DNA of 54,452 bases, taken from NCBI RefSeq assembly GCF_000508185.1, contig NZ_AYOY01000140.1, positions 1-54,452 on the forward strand, given 5' to 3'. Each line of letters opens with the position of its first letter. Positions within the stretch are counted from its first letter, which is position 1. Position numbers and translations under genes: made by a program. The notes below the pieces were generated by a model. The model was not told the DNA's origin, made no database searches, and worked only from the letters and a program-made list of their open reading frames with translations. The DNA comes from Sphingobium sp. C100. GTDB lineage: Bacteria > Pseudomonadota > Alphaproteobacteria > Sphingomonadales > Sphingomonadaceae. Below, one piece after another: positions 46,539 to 54,452 of this stretch.

Positions 46539-47711
46539 TTATAGCGCCTGCCCCGCCGCCCAGCCGCTGGCCCAGGCCCATTGGAAATTATAGCCGCCCA
46601 GCCATCCGGTCACGTCCACCGCCTCGCCAATCGCATAGAGACCGGGCATTTTCGTCGCCGCCATGGTGCGGGAGGACAGGCCGGCGGTGGCGATGCCGCC
46701 AACCGTCACTTCCGCCTTCGCATAGCCCTCGGTTCCCGATGGCGTGAAGGGCCAATCGGCAAGCCGCGCGCCAAGCTGACGCAGCGCCTTGTCGCTCAGA
46801 TTGCCCAATTCTCCCTGCACGCCGGTTCGCTCCAGCAAGGCGTCGGCCAGCCGTTCGGGCAGCGCCTGTCCCAACAGCCGGCGCAGCAGGGTGCGCGGGC
46901 GCTCCCGTTTCTGGTCGATCAGCCAGTCGGCTGCCTGATCCGGCAGGAAATTCACATGGATCGGCGTGCGATGCTGCCAGTAGGAACTGATCTGAAGCAT
47001 CGCCGGTCCCGACAGGCCGCGATGGGTGAAGAGGGCCGCCTCGCGAAACCGGGTCTTGTTCCAGCGGACCGCGACATCCGCAGATACGCCCGACAGCGCC
47101 TGGAACAGCGCATCGTCCGGCCCCAGGGTGAAGGGCACCAGTGCCGGCCGGGGCTGCACGATGTTCAGGCCGAAATGCCGGGCCACGTCATAAGCGAAGC
47201 CGGTCGCCCCCAGCTTGGGAATGGACGGGCCCCCGGTCGCCAGCACCAGCGCGGGCGCACGACACAGATCGGCGCCGCGTGTCACCTGGAACAGGCCGTC
47301 GCCATGGCCGACATCGCTCACCGGCTGTCCCAGCGCCATGGTCACGCGCCCCTTGGCGCATTCCTCCACCAGCATGGCCACGATCTGCCGCGCCGATCCG
47401 TCGCAGAATAGCTGCCCCAGCGTCTTTTCGTGCCAGGCGATGCCGTAAAGTTCGACCAGCGCCAGAAAATCCTGCGGCGTATAGCGACCCAGCGCCGATT
47501 TCGCGAAATGCGGATTGGCCGACAGATAGGCGTGGGCCACGGTGTTAATGTTGGTGAAGTTGCACCGTCCGCCGCCGGAAATCAGGATTTTCTTGCCCGG
47601 CGCATCGGCATGATCGACCAGCAGCACGCGCCTGCCCCGCTGCCCCGCGATAGCGGCGCACATCATGCCCGCCGCGCCGGCCCCCAGGATGATGGCGTCA
47701 TAATCGCTCAT
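46539..47711 (-). CDS. FAD-dependent oxidoreductase, YhiN/HI0933 family
   Basis: A 390-residue flavoprotein with N-terminal dinucleotide motif DAIILGAGAAGMMCAAIAGQRG, the family block KILISGGGRCNFTN, a substrate-binding middle (QALSGVSADVAVRW), and the C-terminal AIGEAVDVTGWLGGYNFQWAWASGWAAG. Members are called YhiN or aminoacetone oxidase-like; the physiological substrate is not established. It starts where the UPF0178 gene ends, same strand. Confidence 0.88.
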   Translation of the reverse strand: MSDYDAIILGAGAAGMMCAAIAGQRGRRVLLVDHADAPGKKILISGGGRCNFTNINTVAHAYLSANPHFAKSALGRYTPQDFLALVELYGIAWHEKTLGQLFCDGSARQIVAMLVEECAKGRVTMALGQPVSDVGHGDGLFQVTRGADLCRAPALVLATGGPSIPKLGATGFAYDVARHFGLNIVQPRPALVPFTLGPDDALFQALSGVSADVAVRWNKTRFREAALFTHRGLSGPAMLQISSYWQHRTPIHVNFLPDQAADWLIDQKRERPRTLLRRLLGQALPERLADALLERTGVQGELGNLSDKALRQLGARLADWPFTPSGTEGYAKAEVTVGGIATAGLSSRTMAATKMPGLYAIGEAVDVTGWLGGYNFQWAWASGWAAGQAL

Positions 47712-48166
47712 CAGCGTGTCCGCCTGAGCCGGACGAGCGCCTCGTCCAGCGCCGACAGGAAGCGCGACCGGTCGCTTTTCGAAAAGGGCGGTGGACCGCC
47801 AATGGGATCGCCCACCGCGCCCGCCCGCAGGTCCGCCATGATCGCCCGCGTGGCGATGGCGGCGCCGATCGAGCTTTGGGTAAAGGGCTTTCCATTGGGC
47901 GCGATCACCACCGCCCCCGCCTTCAGGCAGCGGTCGGCCAGCAGGATGTCGGCCGTGATGCAGACAGCGCCCGGCCCCGCCCGTTCGGCGATCCAGTCGT
48001 CGGCGGCGTCGAAACCGTCGCTCACCACCACCCGATCCACCAGCGGATGGGCGGGCACGCGGATCACGCTGTTGCTGACGATGGTGACGGGCGCCTCATG
48101 ACGCCAGGCGACCTTGTAAATCTCGTCCTTGACGGGGCAGGCATCGGCATCGACCAGGATCTTCAT
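47711..48166 (-). CDS. UPF0178 family protein (YaiI/YqxD)
   Basis: A 151-residue protein starting [18 protein letters not shown], with [31 protein letters not shown] and [28 protein letters not shown], the complete UPF0178 (DUF188) signature. The Asp residues in DADACP and the NYN/PIN-like arrangement suggest a nuclease-like fold, but the function is unknown. The ATG at 48166 is chosen by family N-terminus. The opposing frame encodes the IscU-like gene start nearby. Confidence 0.9.
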   Translation of the reverse strand: MKILVDADACPVKDEIYKVAWRHEAPVTIVSNSVIRVPAHPLVDRVVVSDGFDAADDWIAERAGPGAVCITADILLADRCLKAGAVVIAPNGKPFTQSSIGAAIATRAIMADLRAGAVGDPIGGPPPFSKSDRSRFLSALDEALVRLRRTR

Positions 48167-48277
48167 ATTGGGCGCGATAGGCGGCCCTGCCGCGCGAAAC
48201 AATGGCAGGCGGCTTATTTCGTCGGCACACCCATCATCGCCTTCACCAAAGACCATTCCTGTCCTACATGGAGCAGC

Positions 48278-48700
48278 ATGAGCGCCCCCCTTTATAACAA
48301 CGACATATTGCGGCTCGCCGCCAGCATTCCGCACCATCGCCGCTTGCCCGCCCCGCAGGCGAGCGTCGAGAAGCGCTCCCCTACCTGCGGATCGCGGGTG
48401 ACGGCCGATGTGCGGATGGCCGATGGCCGACTGGCGGAGATGGGCCTGGACGTGAAGGCCTGCGCCCTGGGCCAGGCGTCTGCCGCGCTGATGGCGGCGC
48501 AGGCGATCGGCCTGACGGCGGATGAACTGGCGCAAGCGCGCGACCGGATCACCGCCTATCTGGCCGGCGACAGCGACGATCTGGATTTCTGGCCGGGTCT
48601 GGCGGTGCTGGCGCCCGCGCGCGGCTATCCCGCGCGCCACGCCTCCATCCGGCTGGGGTTCGAGGCGATCGCCGAAGCCGCGCGGATGGCGGACGCCTGA
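48278..48700 (+). CDS. IscU-like iron-sulfur scaffold protein, lacking the third cysteine
   Basis: A 140-residue protein of the IscU/NifU N-terminal fold. Cys37 in PTCGSR and Cys62 in KACALGQAS match the first two cluster ligands. At the place of the third, E. coli IscU reads HCSIL while this protein reads [12 protein letters not shown] (Cys replaced by Ala), and the Asp of ACGD is Ser. A normal 2Fe-2S cluster may therefore not be built here. GGAG precedes the ATG. It is followed by the antiporter gene with a 1-bp overlap (TGATG). Confidence 0.78.
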   Translation: MSAPLYNNDILRLAASIPHHRRLPAPQASVEKRSPTCGSRVTADVRMADGRLAEMGLDVKACALGQASAALMAAQAIGLTADELAQARDRITAYLAGDSDDLDFWPGLAVLAPARGYPARHASIRLGFEAIAEAARMADA

Positions 48701-50499
48701 TGGACGGGCATAGCGCGACCAGCGCCACCGACATCTTGCTGTCCGAAGGCGTGATCCTGCTGGGCGCAGCAGTTTTTTTCGTGATGCTCTTCCGCCGCTT
48801 CGGCCTGGGCGCGGTGCTCGGCTATCTGGTCGCGGGCGCGCTGGTCGGACCCTATGGCCTGGGGCTGGTCGGCGGCGGGGAATCGAAGCTCGCCATTGCG
48901 GAAATCGGCATCGTCCTGCTGCTGTTCCTGGTCGGGCTGGAACTTCACCCGGCGCGGCTGTGGCGACTGAAACGCGATATTTTCGCGCTCGGCCTCGCGC
49001 AGGTGGTCATCTGCGGCTGCGCGCTGACCGGGATCATCTTCTACAGCACCGGCTTCACCTGGGGCGCCGCGATCGCGCTCGGCCTGCCGCTGGCGCTGTC
49101 CTCCACCGCGCAGGTGCTGCCGGGCCTCAAGTCCAGCGGCCGCATCAACTCGCCCTTCGGCGAGAAAGTGTTTTCGATCCTGCTGTTCCAGGATCTCTCG
49201 ATCGTTCCCCTCATCACCATCATCGCCGCCCTGTCGCGCAATCCTGCCGATGCGGGCGGTCCGCCGGGCTGGATGATGGCGGGCTATACCGTGGCGGCGA
49301 TTGCCGGCCTGGTGCTGGCCGGCCGCTTCATCCTGCGCCCCCTGCTGGGGCTGGTCGGGCGGATGGGCGAGCGCGAACTGTTCGTGGTGGTCGGCCTGTT
49401 CACCGTTCTGGCGGCCGCGGCGCTGATGCACGCGCTGCATCTCTCGACCGCGCTGGGCGCCTTTGTCGCCGGCGTGATGCTGGCCGATTCGCCCTATCGC
49501 CACGAGATCGAATCCGATGTCGAACCGTTTCGTTCGATCCTGCTGGGCCTCTTCTTCCTGGCCGTCGGCATGGTGCTGGACCTGCACGCGGTCGCGGCGA
49601 ACCCGCTGTTCGTGATTGCGATGGCGGCGATCCTGGTCGCGACCAAGGCGGCGGTCATCGCCGGCCTCGCCCGCCTGTTCGGCATGAACTGGCAACAGGC
49701 GCTGGGCGCCGGCCTGTTGCTCAGCCAGGGCGGCGAATTCGGCTTCGTGCTGTTCACCCAGGCGCAGGGCGCGCTGCTGATTGCGCCGCAGGCGGCCAGC
49801 CTGTTCAGCGCGATCGTCACCTTCTCCATGGCGACGACGCCCTTCCTGATGCTGTTCGCCCGCCGCTTCGAATTCGCCCGGACAAAGGATCATGCGGACC
49901 TGCCCGGACCGGAGGACGCGCCGCGCGGCACCGCCATCATCGTTGGCTATGGCCGGTTCGGCCAGACCGTGGCGCAGATGCTGATGGGACATGGCTTCGG
50001 CGTCGTGCTGATCGACAAGAAGCCGGCGCAGATCGAGGTGTCGAGCCGTTTCGACATGAAGGTCTATTATGGCGACGGCACCCGCATCGACCTGCTGCGC
50101 CGCTCTGGAGGTGACGAGGCGCGCCTCATCGCCTTCTGCATCGACGATCCGTCGCTGGATGCGCGCGCGCTGCAACCCATCGCCGAAGCCTTTCCGCAGG
50201 CGGCGCTGATGGTGCGCGCCTTCGACCGGCGGCAGGTGCTCAGTTTGCAGGAGATGGACCTGGCCGGCGTGGTGCGGGAAGTCTATGAATCGGCCATCTG
50301 CATGGGCGTGCAGGCGATGGAGGCACTCGGCGTCCCCTCCAAGGAGGTGGAGGAGGTCGAGCGTCAATATCGCCAGAATGACGAGCAGCGCATGGCGCTC
50401 CAGATCGAACATGGCACGCTGCTGGCGGCAAAGGACTTGATGTATCGCCCCGGCAAGTCCATGCGCCTGCTCAGCAGAGGGGATGGAGAAGAGGCATGA
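48700..50499 (+). CDS. KefB/KefC-like cation:proton antiporter
   Basis: A 599-residue CPA2 antiporter. The membrane part (residues about 10-385) contains [32 protein letters not shown], and [14 protein letters not shown]. The cytoplasmic part is an RCK (TrkA-N) domain with nucleotide motif [16 protein letters not shown] and [15 protein letters not shown]. This is the build of glutathione-regulated K+ efflux systems. No KefF/KefG gene is adjacent, so glutathione control is not assured. Overlaps the IscU-like gene by 1 bp and the DUF423 gene by 4 bp. Confidence 0.9.
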   Translation: MDGHSATSATDILLSEGVILLGAAVFFVMLFRRFGLGAVLGYLVAGALVGPYGLGLVGGGESKLAIAEIGIVLLLFLVGLELHPARLWRLKRDIFALGLAQVVICGCALTGIIFYSTGFTWGAAIALGLPLALSSTAQVLPGLKSSGRINSPFGEKVFSILLFQDLSIVPLITIIAALSRNPADAGGPPGWMMAGYTVAAIAGLVLAGRFILRPLLGLVGRMGERELFVVVGLFTVLAAAALMHALHLSTALGAFVAGVMLADSPYRHEIESDVEPFRSILLGLFFLAVGMVLDLHAVAANPLFVIAMAAILVATKAAVIAGLARLFGMNWQQALGAGLLLSQGGEFGFVLFTQAQGALLIAPQAASLFSAIVTFSMATTPFLMLFARRFEFARTKDHADLPGPEDAPRGTAIIVGYGRFGQTVAQMLMGHGFGVVLIDKKPAQIEVSSRFDMKVYYGDGTRIDLLRRSGGDEARLIAFCIDDPSLDARALQPIAEAFPQAALMVRAFDRRQVLSLQEMDLAGVVREVYESAICMGVQAMEALGVPSKEVEEVERQYRQNDEQRMALQIEHGTLLAAKDLMYRPGKSMRLLSRGDGEEA

Positions 50500-50822
50500 T
50501 CGCGATATTGGCCTGCCTGTCGGCGGCGCTCGCCATCGGCGCCGGCGCGTTCGGGGCGCATGGCGTTGCCGATCCCAAGGCGGCCGAATGGCTGCGTACC
50601 GGCGGCCTTTATCAACTCATCCATGCCGTCGCGGCGCTGGCGATCATGGGCACCGCTCGTGGCGCGGCGGCGCTGCTGCTGGCGGGCGCGGCCATTTTTG
50701 CCCTCACGCTTTACTTCATGGCGCTGGGCGGACCCAAATGGCTGGGCGCCGTCACGCCGGTTGGCGGCACGCTGATGATCGCCGGCTGGTTGTGGGCCGC
50801 ATGGTCCTTCGGGCAGCGCTGA
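50496..50822 (+). CDS. DUF423 small membrane protein
   Basis: A 108-residue protein with four hydrophobic segments and the family blocks AIGAGAFGAHGVAD and PVGGTLMIAGWLWAAW. DUF423 proteins are inner-membrane, of unknown function. The start overlaps the antiporter stop (ATGA). Confidence 0.9.
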   Translation: MIAILACLSAALAIGAGAFGAHGVADPKAAEWLRTGGLYQLIHAVAALAIMGTARGAAALLLAGAAIFALTLYFMALGGPKWLGAVTPVGGTLMIAGWLWAAWSFGQR

Positions 50823-50867
50823 CGCACCGCCCTTGCCCCCGCCGTCCGGCACGCATAGATTGAACCC

Positions 50868-51338
50868 ATGGCCGACCACCACCATCATGACCATCTGGAA
50901 CCGACCGGCGCAAAGCTGGCGGACGCCGCCCGCATCTCCCTGGAAGCGCAGGACGAACAATGGACGCCCATGCGCGCGGCCATTTTCGATGCGCTGGCGG
51001 CGGAGGAGAAACCGGCATCCGCCTATGACATCGCCGACACCGTGTCGAAGGCGCGGGGCAAGCGGGTCGCCCCCAACAGCGTCTATCGCATCCTCGACCT
51101 GTTCGTGGCGAACAACATCGCCATGCGCGTCGAAAGCGCGAACGCCTACATCGCCAACGCCCATCCCGGTTGCCATCATGATTGCATCTTCATGGTCTGC
51201 CGCAATTGCAAACAAGCGACCCATGTCGACGACGACAAGGTGACCGGTCAGGTCCGCGCCATCGCGGAACAGGAGGGCTTTCGCCCGGAACGGCCGGTTA
51301 TCGAGATATTGGGCCTGTGCGCCAAGTGCGCGGCCTGA
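50868..51338 (+). CDS. zur: Fur family regulator, Zur-like
   Basis: A 156-residue Fur-family metalloregulator. The winged helix is about residues 35-85 (TPMRAAIFDALAAEEKPASAYDIADTV, NSVYRILDLF). Two Cys-x2-Cys pairs (Cys111/114 and Cys151/154) give the structural zinc site, with HPGCHHDCIF (Cys102, Cys106 and two His) nearby. The absence of the HHHDH sensing block of Fur and the Cys-rich layout fit a zinc sensor. The N-terminus has an extra histidine run, ADHHHHDH, perhaps a metal-collecting tail. No Zur box search was possible. Confidence 0.85.
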   Translation: MADHHHHDHLEPTGAKLADAARISLEAQDEQWTPMRAAIFDALAAEEKPASAYDIADTVSKARGKRVAPNSVYRILDLFVANNIAMRVESANAYIANAHPGCHHDCIFMVCRNCKQATHVDDDKVTGQVRAIAEQEGFRPERPVIEILGLCAKCAA

Positions 51339-51395
51339 TGGGACGTTGCGCCTGGCCCCGGAACGGCCCGGCGCGCATCGGAGTCTATATCTTTC

Positions 51396-53315
51396 ATGAA
51401 TGATCGCCCCCAAACCGCGCTGCTCGACCAGATTGTCTGGCCGTCGGACCTTCGCACCCTGAAACCGGAGCAGCTCCGCCAGTTGGCCGATGAACTGCGC
51501 GCCGAAACCATCGCGGCGGTGGGCGTCACCGGCGGTCATCTCGGCTCGGGCCTCGGCGTCGTGGAACTGACCACCGCGATCCACTATGTCTTCAACACGC
51601 CCGACGACAAGCTGATCTGGGACGTGGGCCATCAATGCTATCCGCACAAGATCCTGACCGGCCGGCGCGACCGCATCCGCACCCTGCGCCAGGGCGGCGG
51701 CCTCAGCGGTTTCACCAAGCGGGCGGAAAGCGACTATGATCCGTTCGGCGCGGCGCACAGCTCGACCTCGATCAGCGCCGCACTGGGCTTCGCCGTCGCC
51801 AACAAGATGCAGGACAAGCCCGGCAAGGCGATCGCCGTGATCGGCGACGGCGCCATGTCCGCGGGCATGGCCTATGAGGCGATGAACAATGCGCGCGAAG
51901 CGGGCAACCGGCTCGTCGTCATCCTGAACGACAATGACATGTCGATCGCGCCGCCGGTCGGCGGGCTTTCGGCCTATCTCGCCCGGCTGGTGTCGAGCCG
52001 CGAATTTCTGGGCCTGCGCGATCTGGCGCGCAAGCTGGCGCGCAAGCTGCCACGCCCGCTCCATAATGCGGCGCGCAAGACCGACGAATTCGCGCGCGGC
52101 ATGGCGATGGGCGGTACATTGTTCGAGGAACTGGGCTTTTATTATGTCGGCCCGATCGACGGCCATAATCTCGACCAGCTGCTCCCCGTCCTCGAAAATG
52201 TCCGCGACGCCGCGCAGGGGCCGTGCCTGGTCCATGTCGTGACGCAAAAGGGCAAGGGCTATGCCCCGGCCGAAGCGGCGGCAGACAAATATCATGGCGT
52301 GCAGAAATTCGACGTCGTCACCGGCGCCCAGGCCAAGGCGCCGCCGGGACCGCCCAGCTACACCAATGTCTTCGCCCAGGCGCTGATTGCCGAAGCTACG
52401 CGCGATCCCGCCGTCTGCGCCATCACCGCCGCCATGCCTTCGGGCACCGGGCTGGACAAGTTCCAGCAGGCATTTCCCGACCGCATATTCGACGTCGGCA
52501 TCGCCGAACAACATGCCGTCACCTTCGCCGCCGGTCTGGCGGCGCAGGGGATGCGGCCCTTCTGCGCCATTTATTCCACCTTCCTGCAACGCGCCTATGA
52601 CCAGGTCGTGCATGACGTGGCGATCCAGAATCTTCCCGTCCGCTTCGCCATCGATCGCGCGGGGCTGGTGGGCGCGGATGGTTCCACCCATGCCGGCAGC
52701 TTCGATGTCACCTATCTGGCGACCCTGCCCAACATGGTGGTGATGGCGGCCGCCGACGAAGCCGAACTGGTCCATATGGTCCATACCTGCGCCGTCCATG
52801 ACAGCGGGCCGATCGCGGTGCGCTATCCGCGTGGCAACGGCACCGGGATCGCCATGCCGGAAGTCCCGGAAGCGTTGGAGATCGGCAAGGGGCGGATCAT
52901 GCGCGAAGGACGCCATGTCGCGATCCTTTCGCTGGGCACGCGGCTGGAAGAAGCGCTCAAGGCGGCCGAGATATTAGAGGCCAAGGGGCTGTCCACCAGC
53001 GTCGCCGACCTGCGCTTCGCCAAGCCGCTGGACGAGGCGATGATCCGCAAGCTGCTGACCACCCATGATGTCGCCGTCACGATCGAGGAAGGGTCGATCG
53101 GCGGCCTGGGCGCTCATGTGCTGACGCTGGCGAGCGACCTTGGCCTGATCGACAATGGCCTGAAACTGCGGACGCTGCGCCTGCCCGACCTGTTCCAGGA
53201 CCAGGACAAGCCCGAGAAACAATATGCCGAGGCCAAGCTGGATGCGGACGGCATCGTGACCACGGTCCTGACCGCGCTGCGCCACAACAGCGTCGGGGCG
53301 GAGGCGCGGGCCTGA
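51396..53315 (+). CDS. dxs: 1-deoxy-D-xylulose-5-phosphate synthase
   Basis: First enzyme of the MEP isoprenoid pathway, joining pyruvate and glyceraldehyde 3-phosphate. A 639-aa transketolase-type enzyme with [16 protein letters not shown], thiamine-binding [17 protein letters not shown] to ILNDNDMSI (Gly150 region), and [35 protein letters not shown]. All three domains are complete. The gap to zur (57 bp) has no terminator, so it may be read partly from the same direction. Followed by a strong hairpin. Confidence 0.96.
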   Translation: MNDRPQTALLDQIVWPSDLRTLKPEQLRQLADELRAETIAAVGVTGGHLGSGLGVVELTTAIHYVFNTPDDKLIWDVGHQCYPHKILTGRRDRIRTLRQGGGLSGFTKRAESDYDPFGAAHSSTSISAALGFAVANKMQDKPGKAIAVIGDGAMSAGMAYEAMNNAREAGNRLVVILNDNDMSIAPPVGGLSAYLARLVSSREFLGLRDLARKLARKLPRPLHNAARKTDEFARGMAMGGTLFEELGFYYVGPIDGHNLDQLLPVLENVRDAAQGPCLVHVVTQKGKGYAPAEAAADKYHGVQKFDVVTGAQAKAPPGPPSYTNVFAQALIAEATRDPAVCAITAAMPSGTGLDKFQQAFPDRIFDVGIAEQHAVTFAAGLAAQGMRPFCAIYSTFLQRAYDQVVHDVAIQNLPVRFAIDRAGLVGADGSTHAGSFDVTYLATLPNMVVMAAADEAELVHMVHTCAVHDSGPIAVRYPRGNGTGIAMPEVPEALEIGKGRIMREGRHVAILSLGTRLEEALKAAEILEAKGLSTSVADLRFAKPLDEAMIRKLLTTHDVAVTIEEGSIGGLGAHVLTLASDLGLIDNGLKLRTLRLPDLFQDQDKPEKQYAEAKLDADGIVTTVLTALRHNSVGAEARA

Positions 53316-53325
53316 CGTTGTCGGA

Positions 53326-53347
53326 GGGCGAAGCGCAGACTTCGCCC
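53326..53347 (+). terminator. Hairpin after dxs
   Basis: GGGCGAAG (53326-53333) and CTTCGCCC (53340-53347) form a perfect 8-bp stem around CGCAGA, 11 bp after dxs. There is no T-tract. Confidence 0.55.
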
Positions 53348-53372
53348 ACTGCCTCCAACCCAAATGGAAAAA

Positions 53373-53429
53373 GCAACAATTTGGTTGCATATTTCCGTCC
53401 ATCGCCCATATGAGCAACCAGGAGGTTGC
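53373..53429. promoter_or_regulatory. Twin palindromic operators before the SRPBCC-ArsR operon
   Basis: GCAAC and GTTGC around 6 bp (53373-53388) and GCAACC and GGTTGC around AGGA (53414-53429) are both 16 bp long. Their centres are 41 bp apart, close to four helical turns. The second contains the Shine-Dalgarno AGGAGG (53420-53425) of the SRPBCC gene. They fit as binding sites for the ArsR-type repressor encoded two genes down. Confidence 0.7.
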
Positions 53430-53433
53430 CTAT

Positions 53434-53883
53434 ATGACCGATTCCATCATCAAGACCATCGAGATCGCCGCCCCTGGCGAAAAAGTCTGGGACGCGCTGA
53501 TCGACCATGAGAAATTCGGCGCCTGGTTCCAGGTGGCGCTCGACCAGCCGTTCGTCGTCGGCCAGATCACGACCGGGCGCATGACCTATCCCGGCTATGA
53601 GCATTTCCCCTGGGAATCGCGCACCGTCGCGATCGAGCCGATGACCCGCTTCGCGTTTGAATGGCCCGCCACCGGCGGCGATGCGGACGCGATCAGGTCG
53701 GGCGTGCCGGAATGGACTTTGGTGGAGTTTCTGCTTCAGCCGATCGCTTTCGGCACGAAGCTCGTCGTCACCGAAAGCGGCTTCGACAAGGTGCCCGAAC
53801 CCCGCCGGACCCATGTGATGCGGTCCAATGACGGCGGCTGGGCCGAACAGGTGCAGAATATCAGGCGCCATGTCGAAGGCTGA
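53434..53883 (+). CDS. SRPBCC (AHSA1-like) domain protein
   Basis: A 149-residue ligand-binding-fold protein. The start DSIIKTIEIAAPGEKVWDALIDHEKFGAWFQ is the AHSA1/activator-of-Hsp90 homology pattern, and the helix at the C-terminus (NDGGWAEQVQNIRRHVEG) closes the cavity. The ATG at 53434 is chosen because AGGAGG is 8 bp upstream; an in-frame ATG at 53410 would place that signal inside the gene. It overlaps the ArsR gene by 14 bp, a pairing found in many bacteria. The ligand is unknown. Confidence 0.87.
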   Translation: MTDSIIKTIEIAAPGEKVWDALIDHEKFGAWFQVALDQPFVVGQITTGRMTYPGYEHFPWESRTVAIEPMTRFAFEWPATGGDADAIRSGVPEWTLVEFLLQPIAFGTKLVVTESGFDKVPEPRRTHVMRSNDGGWAEQVQNIRRHVEG

Positions 53884-54193
53884 ACCGGCCGTCCTGTTCG
53901 CCGCGCTGGGCGACCCGACCCGTCTGGGCCTGCTCGCCCGGCTGGCCGATGGCGGCGAATATTCGATCGCGCGGCTCGGCGAAGGCCTGCCGGTCAGCCG
54001 GCAGGCGGTCGCCAAACATCTCGACATATTGCAGGACGCAGGCTTCGTCCGCCGCCGCAAGAGCGGGCGCGAAGTGCAGATCACATTGCGGCGTGAGGGA
54101 ATCGAAACGGCCCGCCATTGGCTCGACCAGGTCGGCGCGCAATGGGACGGGACGCTTGGCCGCCTGCGCGACCTGTTGGAAGGAGACGGCTAA
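53870..54193 (+). CDS. ArsR family transcriptional regulator
   Basis: A 107-residue winged-helix regulator. FAALGDPTRLGLLARLADGGEYSIARLGEGLPVSRQAVAKHLDILQDAGFVRRRKSGREVQ is the standard ArsR/SmtB DNA-binding region. No metal-binding Cys-Val-Cys motif is present, so it is the type that pairs with an SRPBCC protein rather than a metal sensor. The ATG at 53870 overlaps the upstream gene. It probably represses its own operon through the palindromes at 53373-53429. Confidence 0.87.
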   Translation: MSKAEPAVLFAALGDPTRLGLLARLADGGEYSIARLGEGLPVSRQAVAKHLDILQDAGFVRRRKSGREVQITLRREGIETARHWLDQVGAQWDGTLGRLRDLLEGDG

Positions 54194-54194
54194 G

Positions 54195-54229
54195 GCCGCC
54201 TCCCGCCAGGATTATTGCGGGACGGCGGC
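54195..54229. terminator. Hairpin between convergent genes
   Basis: GCCGCC/GGCGGC (54195-54200, 54224-54229) and inner CCCGC/GCGGG form a two-part stem just after the arsR stop, overlapping the end of the opposite-strand gene. It could stop transcription from both sides; there is no T-tract. Confidence 0.4.
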
Positions 54230-54452
54230 GCGGGCTTCCTGACCGTCGCCTTCGGGCGCGGCGATGATGTCGCGGGTCGTGTCGCCCTTGTTCACTACGT
54301 CCGTACCCGGATCGCCGGCCTGCGAGCGGATGCCGGCGGCCGCGTCGGCACGGCCGGCGGCGCTCAGCGTCGCGCTTTCGGAAGCGCTGCGCTGGGCGGG
54401 GCCGCCGAACATCGCCTGCATGGCGTCCTTGCTCGAATCGACGGCAGCCGCC
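54212..54452 (-). CDS. Hypothetical protein, C-terminal part only
   Basis: The frame runs from the window edge to a stop at 54212 and is open to the last base (…AAVDSSKDAMQAMFGGPAQ). The visible 79 or so residues are rich in Ala, Gly, Asp and Ser with TRDIIAAPEGDGQEARAAVPQ at the end, and contain no recognisable domain. The amino-acid bias fits a low-complexity exported or surface-linked tail. The real start lies beyond the window. A short ATG-initiated version (54421) is possible but the open upstream frame argues against it. Confidence 0.45.
   Translation of the reverse strand, partial: AAAVDSSKDAMQAMFGGPAQRSASESATLSAAGRADAAAGIRSQAGDPGTDVVNKGDTTRDIIAAPEGDGQEARAAVPQ

Noticed and set aside
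50364..52916. Reverse-strand open frame of 850 codons
   Set aside because: It is antisense to DUF423, zur and dxs. The composition is that of a shadow frame and no signature is found.

Overview
The window is 54 kb of GC-rich chromosome from an alphaproteobacterium, most likely a sphingomonad (Sphingobium, Sphingomonas or a close relative). The evidence is the high GC content, dense operons joined by ATGA and TGATG overlaps, and a set of genes usual in that group: DUF2842, DUF2794, ApaG, DUF2490, the UPF0178 protein and alphaproteobacterial-type bkd, dxs and uvrC. No phage, transposase, plasmid or CRISPR locus is visible. Most of the window is housekeeping sequence. The first gene (5-formyltetrahydrofolate cyclo-ligase) and the last (a reverse-strand hypothetical gene) are cut by the window ends.

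Layout. 0-4.2 kb: folate gene end, DUF2842, aquaporin, three tandem tRNA-Asp genes in a 160-bp repeat, an AI-2E family transporter and a small secreted protein. 4.2-10.4 kb: a methyltransferase, the branched-chain 2-oxoacid dehydrogenase genes (E1 alpha, E1 beta, E2; reverse strand), thymidylate synthase, a RadC/JAB-like protein that has lost its metal ligands, and tRNA-Pro. 10.4-11.7 kb: an AT-richer patch with a sulfotransferase and a 447-bp gap. 11.7-22.5 kb: a long operon of a Tat-signal TldD-like metalloprotease, its TldE/PmbA-like partner, DUF4159, MoxR ATPase, DUF58, BatA-like, DUF4175-like and an amidotransferase-like membrane protein. 22.5-33.6 kb: exonuclease, spermidine-synthase-like protein, phosphoglucomutase, DUF2490, then a reverse-strand block (LysR, apaG, metZ, threonine dehydratase-like, hemerythrin, leuB, recO, aldehyde dehydrogenase). 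33.6-34.5 kb: an 11-bp periodic array, a REP-like hairpin and an AT-rich orphan membrane gene. 34.5-42.5 kb: uvrC, DUF2794, cysE, a TauE/SafE exporter, oxyR, moaE, moaD, pgsA and an MFS transporter. 42.5-54.4 kb: a bifunctional penicillin-binding protein, a hybrid histidine kinase, a YhiN-like flavoprotein, UPF0178, an IscU-like protein, a KefB/C-like antiporter, DUF423, zur, dxs and an SRPBCC-ArsR pair.

How genes work together. The best candidate for a poorly described system is the 11.7-22.5 kb operon. It joins a TldD/TldE-type protease pair, in which only the catalytic partner has an export signal, to a MoxR/DUF58/BatA-type membrane assembly module. It is preceded by a 25-bp near-perfect palindrome. 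Other regulatory observations are a LysR-type box over the oxyR ribosome-binding site, twin 16-bp palindromes before the SRPBCC-ArsR operon (one containing its Shine-Dalgarno), stacked palindromes before the penicillin-binding protein gene, and a palindrome at the bkd promoter. All functions were assigned by reading protein sequence and motifs; no database search was possible.
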